64,000 bases of DNA, taken from contig OY987251.1 in assembly GCA_963920765.1 (NCBI GenBank), positions 3,660,501 through 3,724,500 of the forward strand, in the 5' to 3' direction. Origin of the DNA: Ulota crispa. Lineage: Eukaryota > Streptophyta > Bryopsida > Orthotrichales > Orthotrichaceae. The notes under the pieces were generated by a model. It worked only from the letters and a program-made list of their open reading frames with translations, was not told the origin of the DNA and made no database searches. The position numbers and the translations under genes were made by a program. The stretch's first letter is position 1. Every line of letters starts with the position of its first letter. Below are positions 28,339 through 39,857 of the stretch, in pieces.

Positions 28339-28933
28339 GTATGAAGCGATTCCCAAATTCCCCTGCTTTCAATCATTCCCTTTCAATGAGAAAGTGTATT
28401 GAGTTAGCCAAAGGGAGTTCACCGCTCAGTCATGAATCCTATACAGAGTACTTTGTAGTATATAGTCTATCATTTTAGAAGGAGTTATTCTGTAGGTATT
28501 CCCCTGGTGATCGAGTCTCGGTAATAAATCTTCTCATGCTTTGACATATAAATAATAGCTAAGGATGTTTGCGTGAGTTTTCTGCATTCGGATTCTGGAC
28601 CCTTAGGTCATACTGGAAGCTGTCTGAAGTGAGGTTGATACCTTTGGACTAATATTCCAAACCTGTAATAAATTTGAAAACTTTTCTTCAGTAGTGAAAT
28701 TTTTACTTGCAGGTTGGGTTGTGTTCCGTGTAGTTACATTTGAATGTGTTATACCTTGGATTCTATAAACCTTGTTGTAGTTTGGATTATTCCATTTGTA
28801 CATTTGGAAAAGTAGCAGCAAAAGAAATTGAAAAGGAAGTTTATCTTATAGTGTTCTTTCCTATCAAATGTGGGTCCGGTCATGGCAGAATGTCCAAGTT
28901 TTAGAGGATGGTTTTTCTAAGGTTTCTTTCATC
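28339..28933 (+). other. 3' flank of the citrate synthase gene
   Basis: Probable 3' untranslated region followed by intergenic DNA. AATAAA-type motifs occur near 28523 and 28665. No further gene seen. Confidence 0.45.
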
Positions 28934-29574
28934 TTAACCCGTAAATGCCCAAGCTGTATCTGAGCTTCTTGGACTTTCCATGAAATTAAACAATCAATCA
29001 ACCTTTTCATAGATTCCATCAAGTTTTTTTCAATTGTAACCGTACAGATCTAAATTAAATATGTTAGAGATTACATGAAAAAAGTAAACATAACAATATC
29101 ACTTATAGTTTGAAAGATTATAACGTTTGAACATGAGGGTGTTAAAATTGCAAAAGTGACTTGAAGTCTTCTAATCCTCATTTCCTATGTCAAATCTAAA
29201 AAGTTGATCACCAAAAAAATATGAAGTTTAAGGTCATTACATGTCTAACTCTAATCAATTTACAATTCTAAAAGTCTACTCCTACATTTTTTAAAAATGG
29301 ATATGTAATGTGGATTTTTCTCCAAGCTCTAGTGTATTTGAGGCTCATTTTCAAGATCTTCAAACACTAAAAAACTCAAGATTGCACTAGACACCCTTGT
29401 AGAAAATCTTGAGTAGAAAAATCATCAACTTTCAATTTCAAAATCAATTTTGATGTTGAAAGTAGACTTCAAAACAAACTTACATTGAAAAAAAAATATT
29501 GAAAATAATGATTTGATAAGGTTTTATTCATCTTCAAAGTTTGTAAAGACCCGCTTGGGCATTTAGAGGGTTAA
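28934..29574. mobile_element. TIR element, TTAACCCGTAAATGCCCAAGC ends
   Basis: The left end TTAACCCGTAAATGCCCAAG is matched by CTTGGGCATTTAGAGGGTTAA at the right (19 of about 21 positions pair). Interior AT-rich, no coding capacity. It shares the TTAACCC-type terminus with other elements in the window. Confidence 0.75.
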
Positions 29575-31194
29575 TTCAATGCACCCCCACCTCCGTGCGC
29601 ACGGTCACACAAGCTACTCGACTATCGACACCCTTCACCGTCCACGCCATTATTGTCGACGTCTGCTGTCGTGAACATGTATCATACATCCTCTCCATAC
29701 GTACACAACCGTACATACTTCACTTGCCTTCTTTTAAGCTCTTTCTCTGTCTCCTCCGCTATCGCAATTGCGCATTTCGTCGACAAAAATCCCAAACCGG
29801 AGCTCCTCCTCCGGAGACACAGCCATCGATCGAACCATTGTCTTGCGCGTTTCTGCAATACCGTAACCGCGTAACAAAAACCTTCAAGTTTTTGTTTTAG
29901 TTCTCCGGTTTAGAGTGAAACGCAGTGAGCTAGGGTTTGTGGAAAGGTTGGGGTTAGATTGATTCCCTATCGCAGTTTGCACGATGTAGAATTTAGACAC
30001 CTTGTATGAACGAGTGATCGACGATGGAAGAGCCGTCGCTGGTGCCTGGAAGATCATTTTCTGGAGGAATGGACCTAGCTAGGTAGTGGATTTGGAGAGG
30101 AAGCTGAGATTTGAGATGAACAGGCTTAAGAACGAGGTGACGTGATTGCAATGACGAACGCACTAGAGCTCTGTTGTTCTCAGTCCGGGAGATGGACGAT
30201 CTTTGAAGATTGCGCTTCTCGGCACCGATTTCGGGGTCTTCGTCTTTGATCATGCTCTGTTTTTCTTGCACATATGAATTAGGTCGGGTTCACATCGCAC
30301 TATTGCCGTTTTTTTTGCCTTAGTAGTGTTTAGAACTGGATAGTTGACGTTAATGTTGTTTGTTATCTTATGAATATCTGTAGTCCGCAATACAGTACGA
30401 CTTTTCTGTATTTTTTTCTTCCAACAGTTGCTGCTATTGCTCTGTTCTTAGTCCGGGAGATGGACGATCTTTGAAGATTGCGCCTCTCGGCATCGATTTC
30501 GTGGTCTTCGTCATTGATCATGCTCTGTTTTTGCAGTTGAATTAGGTCGGGTTCACATTGCACAGTGCCGCGTTAATCGATTGTTTTGCCTCTCGGCAGT
30601 TCTTATTAGTGTTTAGAACTGGATAGTTGGCGTTAATGTTGTTTGTGCAATACGACTTCTCTATTTTCTCGTCCGACAGTTGCTGTTATTGATGTTGCAG
30701 ATCGAGTCAGAGTCTGTTAGGTTTTTAGTGAACGTATGTTGTGTATCTAGTTTGGACATTGACAGATATTGAAGGATTTTTTTGTTCGTAAGGTGATAGG
30801 CTCTACCTAATTGTTGAGATATCTGGACGTGAACAGCATTTGAATAGCTTTTCACTTGCCAGTTTTCGTCTGATTTTGAACTCAGAAGGTCGGGTTTGTC
30901 TGCTTCCTGAATCAGCTTATGCTTTCTCACGTTATACCAGTGCTGGTGTACTGTACGTTGACATCGTGAATCCAAAGAGTTGCAGTAAGATTTGTGTGTT
31001 AATAATGACAGGCTAAACTGCAGTGTGTGTGATGGAATCCAGCAATCTATGTGAAAAGGACATGATGGCTGATGGATATGTGTTTTTGTCATTCCAGAGG
31101 CGATTCCTGAATTATTCCAGTGCAAACGTTCAGTTTTCCTCGCTTCAGCCTCGACCTGAGATAGAAGTAGACTTTTTTGACGTCATTTTTCAAT
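29575..31194 (+). promoter_or_regulatory. Promoter/leader region of the golgin gene with internal tandem duplication
   Basis: GC content rises from about 29580, consistent with a promoter and long leader. Within it, about 30170-30435 and 30436-30695 are two copies of a ~260-bp unit: both contain CCGGGAGATGGACGATCTTT, TTAGGTCGGGTTCACAT and AGTGTTTAGAACTGGATAGT and end with CAGTTGCTG. A leader intron is likely, but its borders are not certain. Short frames here show no recognisable protein. Confidence 0.5.
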
Positions 31195-34100
31195 ATGGCA
31201 CCAGCTGATGTGGAAGCCCTGAGGGCTGAGAATGCTCGGCTGGCAACGGAAATGGCATCAATGAAGAAGAAGATGATGCTAGCAATGAAGAAACAGAGTG
31301 CAGAGGTCAAATTAGCGCAGCAAAGAGCTGTCGCAGCTGAGGCTGCGCTTGCTGCTACTTCTAATGGAAGCCTGGATGCGGCCGACTCGTCTTCTGGAAA
31401 TGAAGGAGCTTCTTCTGAAGTCCGGTCGCATCTGCACACTTTAGTGTCTGAGGACAGTAGTGGATTTCGAAATGGCTTTGATTCAGAGATTTCACCTGAG
31501 AAGGAGTACGTCGAGGATCGTGAATCACTTGCTTCAGAAGCTCGTCGGAATGCCGATGAGAAAGAGAAGCTTGATGCTGAGCGCGAAACGCTTGCTTCCG
31601 AAGCTCGCTTACTTGCCGAAGAGAAAGAGAAGTTTGGAGCTGAACGTGAAGCACTTGCTTCAGAAGCTCGTCGGAGCTTTGAAGAGAAAGAGAAGCTTGG
31701 AGCTGAGCGTGAAGCACTTGCTTCAGAAGCTCGTCGGAATGCCGAAGAGAAACTGAAGCTTGATGCTGAGCGTGAAGCACTTGCTCCCGAAACTCGCTTA
31801 CTTGCCGAAGAGAAAGAGAAGTTTGGAGCCGAGCGTGAAGCACTTGCTTCAGAAGCTCATCGGGGTGTTGAAGAGAAAGAGAAGCTTGAAGCTGAGTTTA
31901 GGGAATTGAGGTTGATGTCTGATCAGCTTATGGCGCAGTTGATAGAAAAGAACAGGTCGCTTGAATCTCAGCTGGAGGAAATCACACGCACTAGGGTTGA
32001 GGAGGTTCGATCGTTAGACACCTCTGTACAGCAGCAGCATGAGGGGCCCGGAGAAGGTGAAACACCAGCTTTGGAGGGAGTAAGAACATCTGAAAATGTT
32101 GACGCCCTGCCGAATCCTCTTCTTGAGCAGCAATTGAAAGAAGCAAACGATAAAATACAGATGCTAGAAGATCAGTTACAGAAGCGAGAGGAAAGCCCGC
32201 AGGTCACCGAAGCTGCTGCTGGGGATGCCGACATTTCTCGTCCGGTAGTCGATGATAGAACAACTGACCTCAGTTTAGAGCTTGAGCAAGTGAACAAGCA
32301 GCTAGAAGAGGAGATCACAAAGTACACGGAACTTGATGCCAAATTTGGTCGTTTGCTCAAACGTTCAAAGCAGCGTATTCAAGAGGTTCAAAAGGAGAAG
32401 GATGACTTGGAAGTGCAGTTCAAAGCCTTAGAGGAGAAGGCCACAGAAGCACTCGCCCTGCAGGCTGCATTGCAAGCAGATCTTGACGCCACACGCAACC
32501 GGGCGGGAGATGCTATTCGCAATTTGAATTCCGAACGTCAGCAATTAAACAATTCTCTTCGCAGGGCTAGGCAGGACATCGAAGAGATGCGGCAAGTCAT
32601 GGAAGCCAAGGAGCTCGAGCTTAATGAAATATCAAGTACAGTGTATGAAAAGGAACAGCAAATAGCAGAGCTAGGTTTAAACCTGAAAGAGGCTGAGACG
32701 AATCAAGAGGTTGCAATGTTGGGACTCAAGGAGACCTACCAGAAGGTTGTTGAAAATTACGAGCAGCAGCTGGCGGAGGCTGCCAAAGAATTTATCAAAG
32801 GGGACGAAACTCTTTCCACTTTGCAGGCCCAGCTGGCCGACAAAGAAGCTAAACTGGCAGACGTTGAAGCAGCCAGCAGTGGTGAGCTGGTACGTTTAGG
32901 TGCCTTGTTAGATGCATCTCGAGGAGACATCCAACGGCTTATGTCTGAGCACCAGAAGGAGCTTGATGCAGAAAGAGATGAGCATAAATCAACCGTTTCA
33001 TCGTTGCTGAACAAACTTGAGGCATCTGAGTCGTTGCTAGACCAGGTGGAGATGGCGGCCGGAAGCAGGCGAAACCAGCTTGAATTGGAACTCGAGGGTT
33101 GTCGTCAGATTTTAAGTGCTACTCAAGTCGAGCTTTCTACGGCCAGATCCGAGACTACCATGCAAGCGCAAGAGCTAGCTGCCTACAAGGTGAGGGCTCA
33201 TGCTCTTTTACAGAGAAAAGAGGCAGCGCTGCAGGCTGCCCAAGATCTGTCAACGATGGGAGCATTGGAATCAGCTCTTGAGGACGCAAAGGCACTGGCT
33301 GCAACAGCTACCGCGGCCAGAGACCAAGCAACGAGAAGGCTAGATACAACTGTTGCTGACTATCAGCGCCAGCTTAATGCACAGGCCGGTGTTATTGAAG
33401 AAGCAGATCTCCATATACGAGAGTTGGCTACTCAGCTTGAGCTGAGTAAAGCTTTGGTGAAGTCTCAGCAGATAGAGTATGAAAGGCGCCTTCATCATGT
33501 AGAAGAAACTTTATCCACGAGACCAGAGGTTCCTGCTCCACCAACCTCACCTATGAACGAGGATCTGGAGAGGGAGTTCTCTGCTCTACGCATTGCGGAG
33601 AAGCATTTGAAGGGAGAGTTTGAATCGTACAAGGAAATGACAGATTCCATGATGGCGAACAAGGATGAAGAAATCATGCGCCTGGTTGAGGAGAAAAACT
33701 CTCTGCAGAAGCACCTCTCCCAAAAGGCGCCTACGGATGTGGTGGACAGGGTAGCAATCAGTTCACCACCCCCTCTTCTTGCCGAGCAACAGATCCTGTC
33801 ACTGGCCCGGCTTCAGGCACAGAAAGAGGAAGAAGTAGCCAGATGTCTGCGCCACATTGACGCATTGCAGGACGAAATCAAGGAACTGGAACAGGAGAAT
33901 CGTCTGCGGGTTCACCAGATCACAATTCTGAAAGAAGAGTATCAGAATTCTGAACGAAGTCAGAAGCGGTCCAGTGTGGATATGACGTATGTCAAGAATG
34001 TGATTCTGAAGCTATTGGAAACTGGTGAAGTGGAAGCTCTGCTACCTGTGATAGCAATGCTTCTCCAATTTAGTCCAGAAGAGTTGCGACGATGTCATGA

Positions 34101-34212
34101 GGCCTACAGGATTCAGAGTGTCACTGAAGTTCCTTTAAGCGGGGCCGCCGCAGTTGTGGATGCCGCCGCATCTGCTCCCCGATCGTTGCTTTCAAGATTT
34201 ACGTTAAGCTGA
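31195..34212 (+). CDS. GRIP: GRIP-domain golgin (long coiled-coil protein), single exon
   Basis: The product is 1005 residues. The ATG at 31195 is the first in frame after an upstream in-frame TAG (31168-31170). Nearly the whole chain is predicted coiled coil, rich in Glu, Lys, Leu, Ala and Gln. The GRIP domain lies near the end (about residues 930-975), with YVKNVILKLLETGEVEALLP and AMLLQFSPEELRRCHEAY. In plants and animals this domain binds the small GTPase ARL1 and directs the protein to the trans-Golgi, where the coiled coil tethers vesicles. Arabidopsis GRIP is shorter (about 790 residues), partly because of a repeat block here at residues 112-234. Absence of introns over 3 kb is notable beside the intron-rich neighbours. 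Confidence 0.93.
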   Translation: MAPADVEALRAENARLATEMASMKKKMMLAMKKQSAEVKLAQQRAVAAEAALAATSNGSLDAADSSSGNEGASSEVRSHLHTLVSEDSSGFRNGFDSEISPEKEYVEDRESLASEARRNADEKEKLDAERETLASEARLLAEEKEKFGAEREALASEARRSFEEKEKLGAEREALASEARRNAEEKLKLDAEREALAPETRLLAEEKEKFGAEREALASEAHRGVEEKEKLEAEFRELRLMSDQLMAQLIEKNRSLESQLEEITRTRVEEVRSLDTSVQQQHEGPGEGETPALEGVRTSENVDALPNPLLEQQLKEANDKIQMLEDQLQKREESPQVTEAAAGDADISRPVVDDRTTDLSLELEQVNKQLEEEITKYTELDAKFGRLLKRSKQRIQEVQKEKDDLEVQFKALEEKATEALALQAALQADLDATRNRAGDAIRNLNSERQQLNNSLRRARQDIEEMRQVMEAKELELNEISSTVYEKEQQIAELGLNLKEAETNQEVAMLGLKETYQKVVENYEQQLAEAAKEFIKGDETLSTLQAQLADKEAKLADVEAASSGELVRLGALLDASRGDIQRLMSEHQKELDAERDEHKSTVSSLLNKLEASESLLDQVEMAAGSRRNQLELELEGCRQILSATQVELSTARSETTMQAQELAAYKVRAHALLQRKEAALQAAQDLSTMGALESALEDAKALAATATAARDQATRRLDTTVADYQRQLNAQAGVIEEADLHIRELATQLELSKALVKSQQIEYERRLHHVEETLSTRPEVPAPPTSPMNEDLEREFSALRIAEKHLKGEFESYKEMTDSMMANKDEEIMRLVEEKNSLQKHLSQKAPTDVVDRVAISSPPPLLAEQQILSLARLQAQKEEEVARCLRHIDALQDEIKELEQENRLRVHQITILKEEYQNSERSQKRSSVDMTYVKNVILKLLETGEVEALLPVIAMLLQFSPEELRRCHEAYRIQSVTEVPLSGAAAVVDAAASAPRSLLSRFTLS
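31528..31896 (+). repeat. 63-bp coding repeat, six units, within the golgin
   Basis: Units start at 31528, 31591, 31654, 31717, 31780 and 31843 (the last partial). Each encodes 21 residues, exactly three heptads, of the form LASEARRNAEEKEKLGAERE. Units 1-3 and 4-6 correspond pairwise (RRNA, LLAE, then RRSF/HRGV), suggesting the array doubled from a 189-bp block. The frame and heptad register are preserved. Confidence 0.95.
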
Positions 34213-34684
34213 TGAGAGGTAACTGTGACAGCATCATCTTTTCTATTTTGTTTTTTTATTTAAGCTGCTACATATTCCACTCCAAGGTGTTACTGATTCT
34301 TCATGGAGTTTACTTTCGGCTAACTAGACGAGCACGAGGTTCGGACATTGTATTTATCGCTTATGCGTTTATCCCAGGTGCGATGGCCATGATTGATGGG
34401 TTCCCAAGGTAAAGTTGTGTAGCCATATAGGAATCGATCACCTATTTTTACTGTAGGACAGTTTTCCCCTGTAGATGTTAGGCTCTGGATCTTTTCTTTT
34501 CTTCAAACATAACATCCAATTCAAAACCTGGAACAATGTTCACTTTAATTTTTCGACATTCCAAGCGGGCGTGGATTGCATGCTTCAAATTCTTCAGAGC
34601 ATTTTGAATGCCGAGTATTACTAAATTTTAAGGGTCTTTTCTTATGTGCTCCGTTTCTATTATCTGATTGTTATATCTGATTGT
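34213..34684 (+). other. 3' flank of the golgin gene
   Basis: Probable 3' untranslated region, T-rich. The small frame at 34212-34412 shows nothing recognisable. Confidence 0.4.
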
Positions 34685-35025
34685 TAAGGTAGGAGGCTCT
34701 AATTCGGCTCAGGCTCTAAAATGAATCACCTTCTCAAATGTAATATTGTTATACATGTTATTCACAGGCTTCAGCAATGTAGTGTATAATACAGGCAATG
34801 TATTGTACATTTGAGGAGGTGATCCATTTTAGAGCCCTATGCCATTTCAACTTCAAAATTTCATAACTAATTCCACGAAGTTCCAAAAAATATGAAACAA
34901 CTTGGTTCAGATGCCATTTCCTCTTGTTTTCGAAGGAAAATTTACTGAAAAATATTTCAAGAAGTTCCACCTCCCAAAATTCAGTTTCAGCCTTTAGACG
35001 ATCCATTTATGAGCCTCCTACCTTA
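34685..35025. mobile_element. MITE with TAAGGTAGGAGGCTC ends
   Basis: TAAGGTAGGAGGCTC at the left is an exact inverted match to GAGCCTCCTACCTTA at the right. The interior repeats the blocks of the copies at 10319-11003 and 43115-43428 (TTCAAAATTTCATAACTAAT, ATGAAACAACTTGG, ATTTGAGGAGGTG). Non-coding. Confidence 0.85.
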
Positions 35026-35871
35026 GTACTGATGCTGTCTGTTGACTTATTTTCACTTTGCATTCCCTTGACATACGTTGATTACAACTCGACATATTGT
35101 ACCTATGGGTCTGATTTGGTACTCGTTGAAATGATTGGATTTTCAAATTCAGATTCTTCTAATTGTCCTTTTAGTTTCGTTCGTATTTGAAGAAATTTAC
35201 TAGTTAGGGGATTACAGTTCGCAAAGTAAAAATTTAGGGTTGTTTGTCTTTACATTTTAGATTTGATAGTTCAGTTTATGCAAATGTTGGACATGCTTTC
35301 ATTTCACTGATTTTCACGATATTGACAAAGGTGCACCTTCCCGCTATTAGAAGTTGGCAAAGTTGGCAAACTTCGAATTCCGCTCTCCTTATTCGGAACG
35401 GTCAATGAGATTGCATATGCAACAAGGTTTTGGAGGGCGTGGTGAGATTTAGTTCATAAAGTTTAATCTATTTAACAATAAATCGGTAGTCCTGAAAAAG
35501 ATTTGCAATTTTACCAATTATACGAAAACAACTAAATTAATTGTAAGACCTTGTGATGAAAAGGTAAATTGACAATAAAAAACTGATTTTGTTACACCAA
35601 TGAACTACAACGACCACTTCTATGGTACGATTAAACTTTGGAAACTCATGTTACATGCCAAATTTACTTATCTTAACTATCCATATAATTTTGGACCTTG
35701 TTTGTATAACATAGGAAGGTTTCCCAATGTTGAGTTGCATAGACTTTCGGGTGTTTTTTTTTAATAGATCTCCTTTTATTTTAAATACAATATATGCAAA
35801 ATATTGAAAATTCTCTTTTCATATTTTGCACATGAATTATGAATTTTGGACTTTGTATTGTCTAGAATTGG
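35026..35871. other. Intergenic, nothing recognised
   Basis: AT-rich DNA without credible reading frames, RNA genes or clear repeats. Confidence 0.4.
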
Positions 35872-36482
35872 GGAAATTACAAATAGGGGCACAAAAACAA
35901 AAAAAAAAAACATTAAGGGGCACAAAAACAAAAAAAAACATTACAAATAGGGGCACAATTTCAAAACCCCTTTATTAAAATTTTATTACTTAGGCTTAAT
36001 TTGGAAAGGCCTTTAAGTTTTTTGGAAGTTAGCTAACATTTAATGTGATGTATTTCAATCAACCAAATCAAAATTTTATGGAAACTTACAAATTCAAATT
36101 GTGCCCCTATTTGTAATTATTTTAAAATCGTGCCCCTATCTACAACATAACATTCAGTAGCCTGTAGAGAGGCTGCCTTTCCCTCTCTTCAGGTATCATC
36201 CACAAACTTCATCATGACACAAAAAAAAAAAAAAAAAAAAAAAAAGTTTTTTACTTTTTTGTTTATTTTTATTTTTCTGACATGGCTGGCCCCCACATCA
36301 ACGTATGTGCACTAAATTGAGCCTCTCTTTCATAAACTCTTTGACAAATTCAACCATGAGTCCTTTTAGCTACTAATGGGTGTGGAACATTCCACACTCT
36401 TCATTTGGAGGGAGGATAGGCATAATGGGCACTACTGAATGTTATGAATACTTTTCATTTTTGTGTCCCTATATGTAATTTC
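35872..36482. mobile_element. Inverted-repeat element with AAATTACAAATAGGGGCAC ends
   Basis: The left end GAAATTACAAATAGGGGCAC is repeated twice in the left 100 bp. The right end has TTTTTGTGTCCCTATATG then TAATTTC, with a second inverted match at about 36098-36140. An inner inverted pair ACATTCAGTAG / CTACTGAATGT (36148 and 36433) suggests a nested insert, which includes a 24-bp A run at 36222-36245. Non-coding. Confidence 0.6.
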
Positions 36483-37849
36483 TCTATTTAGAATTAGTCA
36501 TAGATGACCATATAAGTTGTTTGATGTTTAATCGTTTAGTGTTATAGTGCAAATTCTCCTTAGATTGATTGTAAAGAAAGTAATCAAACATAGTACATTT
36601 GTTTAAGTGTGGTTATGTTTGTGTTAAGTTTTGGATATGCTTATTTGACATAATTATTTAATGTATGTGTATATTTAAATGTATAACAATTGATTTATTA
36701 TGTACATCATAAAAAAATTCCCTCTCTTGATTCCTTTGGACATATATTTTTAAGTTGTTAAATTAATATTTCAAGTTATATCAGTTTTGAAATGACAAAC
36801 ATTCATAATTGCATGCTATTTCATCATATTGAGATGGCTTCTTCAGAAATTTGAGTTTTGGTTCTGCCCATGGTTCTGATCTTAGTGTCTCAATTTGTAA
36901 TATTGCAAGGCCTTTTCTTGAAATTTAAAAAACTATAAAAATGCATAATATGAGAAGTAGCATTTACCTTGTTAGTTTTAAAAAGAATAAGTTAGAAATC
37001 CAATATATTCATGAACAATATTAGAAGTATAAACATGATATGTATTCATGGCCAATGAGGGAGAAATGAATACTATAGTCTTCTAAGATGGAATCCATAG
37101 GGATGCCACTTTCATTTTGAATTTAAAACCAATATGTTCTAAATTTGCACAATAAGGTTCATATGAAAAATCAGAAAGTATAAAATCTAACAAAATTTGG
37201 TTCAACTTAGTTACTTCTCAAATAAACAATCCAATGATAATTTACAAAGCTCTATAACCTCATGTCCTTATTTAATCACTTATCAAAATTGAAGAGTGAG
37301 AACAAATTCTTTCAAATCTAGTTAATATTTTTGTACCTGTTCCGTCAATGCCAAGAAGTGAAAATGTGAGAGTCCACTTTTGGAAGCTAATCATTTCAAA
37401 CTTGAAGGTTATAAAAGTATTCAACTTCTTCATTGTCAATATGAATAAATGAATTCATGTTGTTTCTTTGTGAACAAATAATAAATATGCACAATGGACA
37501 TATAAAACATTTAGACATTCTCTTCCACAAGTGATCTTTGAAGTGATTTTTTTGAAAAAACAACTTTGTTTTCATAAAAGTAATATCAATTTGCCTTAGG
37601 AACAAGACAAGTCTTTCTTTATGAATTCAAGAATAAGTAAGAAACTATTACATTCATGGTCTTTCAACTCTTAGGTGATAGGTAAATCACTAATAATAAA
37701 TTTTAAACTCACTTTTATAGTTTAAAAAATATAAGTTCTAATTTCTTCTTTGTACTAGTACATTTTGTTCATTTTCTTAAAGTTGACTAAATATTTTATT
37801 TTGGTTCTTATAAATGTATTTTATTTCAATCACCAAAAGCTGTAATAGT
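36483..37849. other. AT-rich intergenic, nothing recognised
   Basis: No gene or clear repeat; only short chance frames. Confidence 0.4.
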
Positions 37850-38790
37850 GAGCACTTCTGGCCATTACAACACTATGGGTTATACCAATTTCCTAAATTT
37901 ACAACACATTTGTATAAATGTATTTTATTTCAATTACTAAAAGATAAAATGATAAGCACTTTGTAGTCATTAGAACACTATAGGGTATACCAATTTCCTA
38001 AATTACACAAAATTTGTTCTTTTAATTTACAACAAATTTACATGACCTATTTATGAGGGATAGAAAAATGGGAAAAGTTCATGGGTATCCCTGAAGTCTC
38101 CCATATCTACATAAATACGCTTGGTTTTCCAGAATTTACACAAACATCCTAGGTCCATAATTTTCAGGTGTTTTTTTTGTTATGCATGCAACTTCTTTCA
38201 TTTCCAATGTGCGAATGAGTAGTGCAATAGAACAAAAAAGAAACAACGTGCACACAAGGGAGAAAGAAGTGACATTGCACAATATAACAAACGCCTCAAA
38301 CTTTAAATCAAGGATATTTATATAATTTTTTAAAAATCAAGAGCATCTATGTAAATATGACAAACTTCAAGGATATCCATGAAATTTTCCCTAAGAAAAA
38401 TGAACATGGATATAATTGATATTCTTACACAAAACTAGGAATATTTTTTATATTTGGGTAAATTTGATATTTTGAAAGAACTGAGAGGCATTTCTGATAT
38501 TTTCCCTCTAATTCACAACAAATTTTTGTGACCTATTCATAATGGATAAAAAAAAAATCAGAATAATTCTGTGGTGGAATCGAATTTTTTCATCAGTCTC
38601 TTGATTTAATGATAAGCACTTGTAGTCATTAGAAAACTATAGGGTGTACCAATTTCCTAAATTCCACGACATTTGTTCATTTAATTTACGACAATTCAAA
38701 TTGCTGCGACCTATTCATGAGGAATAAAATAATAATAATAATAAATTCTGTGGGGGATACGAATTCTTCATTAGTCACCTGATTGTGTGC
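37850..38790. repeat. Degenerate direct repeats interrupted by a MITE
   Basis: The phrases ATAAGCACTT, GTAGTCATTAGAA, ACTATAGGGT and TACCAATTTCCTAAAT recur at about 37850, 37945 and 38610, and GACCTATTCATGAGG-like phrases follow each. The second repeat is split by the MITE at 38070-38391. Confidence 0.65.
38070..38391. mobile_element. MULE-like palindromic MITE, copy 7
   Basis: A diverged member starting GGGAAAAGTTCATGG and ending GAAATTTTCCC. The flanks ATAGAAAAAT and TAAGAAAAAT are similar, consistent with an old target duplication. Confidence 0.75.
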
Positions 38791-39475
38791 TGATGTTGAT
38801 AGGGATTAATTAATCAATAAAAACCCACTCAGTCCTCTAAAGCATATTCTGTCCCTTTCAGGAATGATAACTTAAGTCGGAGCCAATCCTCCAGCTCAAG
38901 ATTCTGGAACGGTCAGCACCCACATCTACGTCTCCACTGATTCCCCCCCGCACCAAATCTCCTACCTCAGTACATACTCAATCCGGTGCGGGGGGTTAGT
39001 TATATGAACCGCAAGACTGCTACGAAGGCCAATCTTCCTTGACGATGTTAATACGCTCTAGAGGTTAGATATGTAAAGGTCGTGCATAATTACGGACGAT
39101 GATTAGAAGATTTGAAAGGGGACCGGAGAGAGAGAGAGAGAGGTTGGCACCTTCCTCGGGAAGAACATCGCCATCGCCATAGCTGAGCTTTGCCACGGCA
39201 ACTCCGGCGCTCTCAAAACATTTTCCACCTCACCAGCCATGCTCAGATTGTGCGCCGCCTTTTTAAGCCCCTTTCGATACCATTTTTTTGTTAAGCGGAC
39301 GACGAAGTAGTAATATCGGCATGATCAATTGTTTCAAATCCATGGCAACCAGCGGCGCATCGCCATGTACGTCGAGATATATAACTTAGAGAGAGTGTCC
39401 TTCTTTTGGCGGTGGAAAAGAGACATTTGAAGGTTGTGATCGAGATTCATATTTAAGCTTATTGGCTGAGTGAAG
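38791..39475 (+). promoter_or_regulatory. Upstream region of the EBS-like gene, left of the gap
   Basis: More GC-rich than the neighbouring DNA, with a (GA)n tract at 39127-39141 and short purine/pyrimidine tracts. Probably promoter or distal leader of the EBS-like gene. No coding sequence recognised. Confidence 0.4.
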
Positions 39476-39675
39476 NNNNNNNNNNNNNNNNNNNNNNNNN
39501 NNNNNNNNNNNNNNNNNNNNNNNNNNNNNNNNNNNNNNNNNNNNNNNNNNNNNNNNNNNNNNNNNNNNNNNNNNNNNNNNNNNNNNNNNNNNNNNNNNNN
39601 NNNNNNNNNNNNNNNNNNNNNNNNNNNNNNNNNNNNNNNNNNNNNNNNNNNNNNNNNNNNNNNNNNNNNNNNNNN
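39476..39675. other. Assembly gap of exactly 200 N
   Basis: A fixed-size run of N. The 43 bases before it (39431-39473) are repeated identically after it (39685-39727), so the contigs probably overlap here rather than being separated by 200 bases. Frames drawn through it are meaningless. Confidence 0.99.
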
Positions 39676-39807
39676 AAACCTTTGAGGTTGTGATCGAGAT
39701 TCATATTTAAGCTTATTGGCTGAGTGAGTGAAGCAGAGTAGTAGTCGTTATTAGTTAGGCTTGGAGTGTCGTTAATATTTATTTATTCGCACAGAAACGA
39801 AGAAGTT

Positions 39808-39850
39808 TGTATTGTTGTTGTTATTGTTGTTATTGTTTTTATTGTTGTTG
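39808..39850 (+). repeat. TTG/TTA microsatellite in the EBS-like leader
   Basis: Alternating TTG and TTA triplets directly before the start codon at 39858, in the probable 5' leader. Likely to be length-variable. Confidence 0.7.
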
Positions 39851-39857
39851 TTTGGCG

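Noticed and set aside
31361-31843. 160-codon minus-strand frame within the golgin
   Set aside because: Shadow of the 63-bp coding repeat, which is open in several frames.
39459-39704. Frames across the N run
   Set aside because: Artefact of translating an assembly gap.
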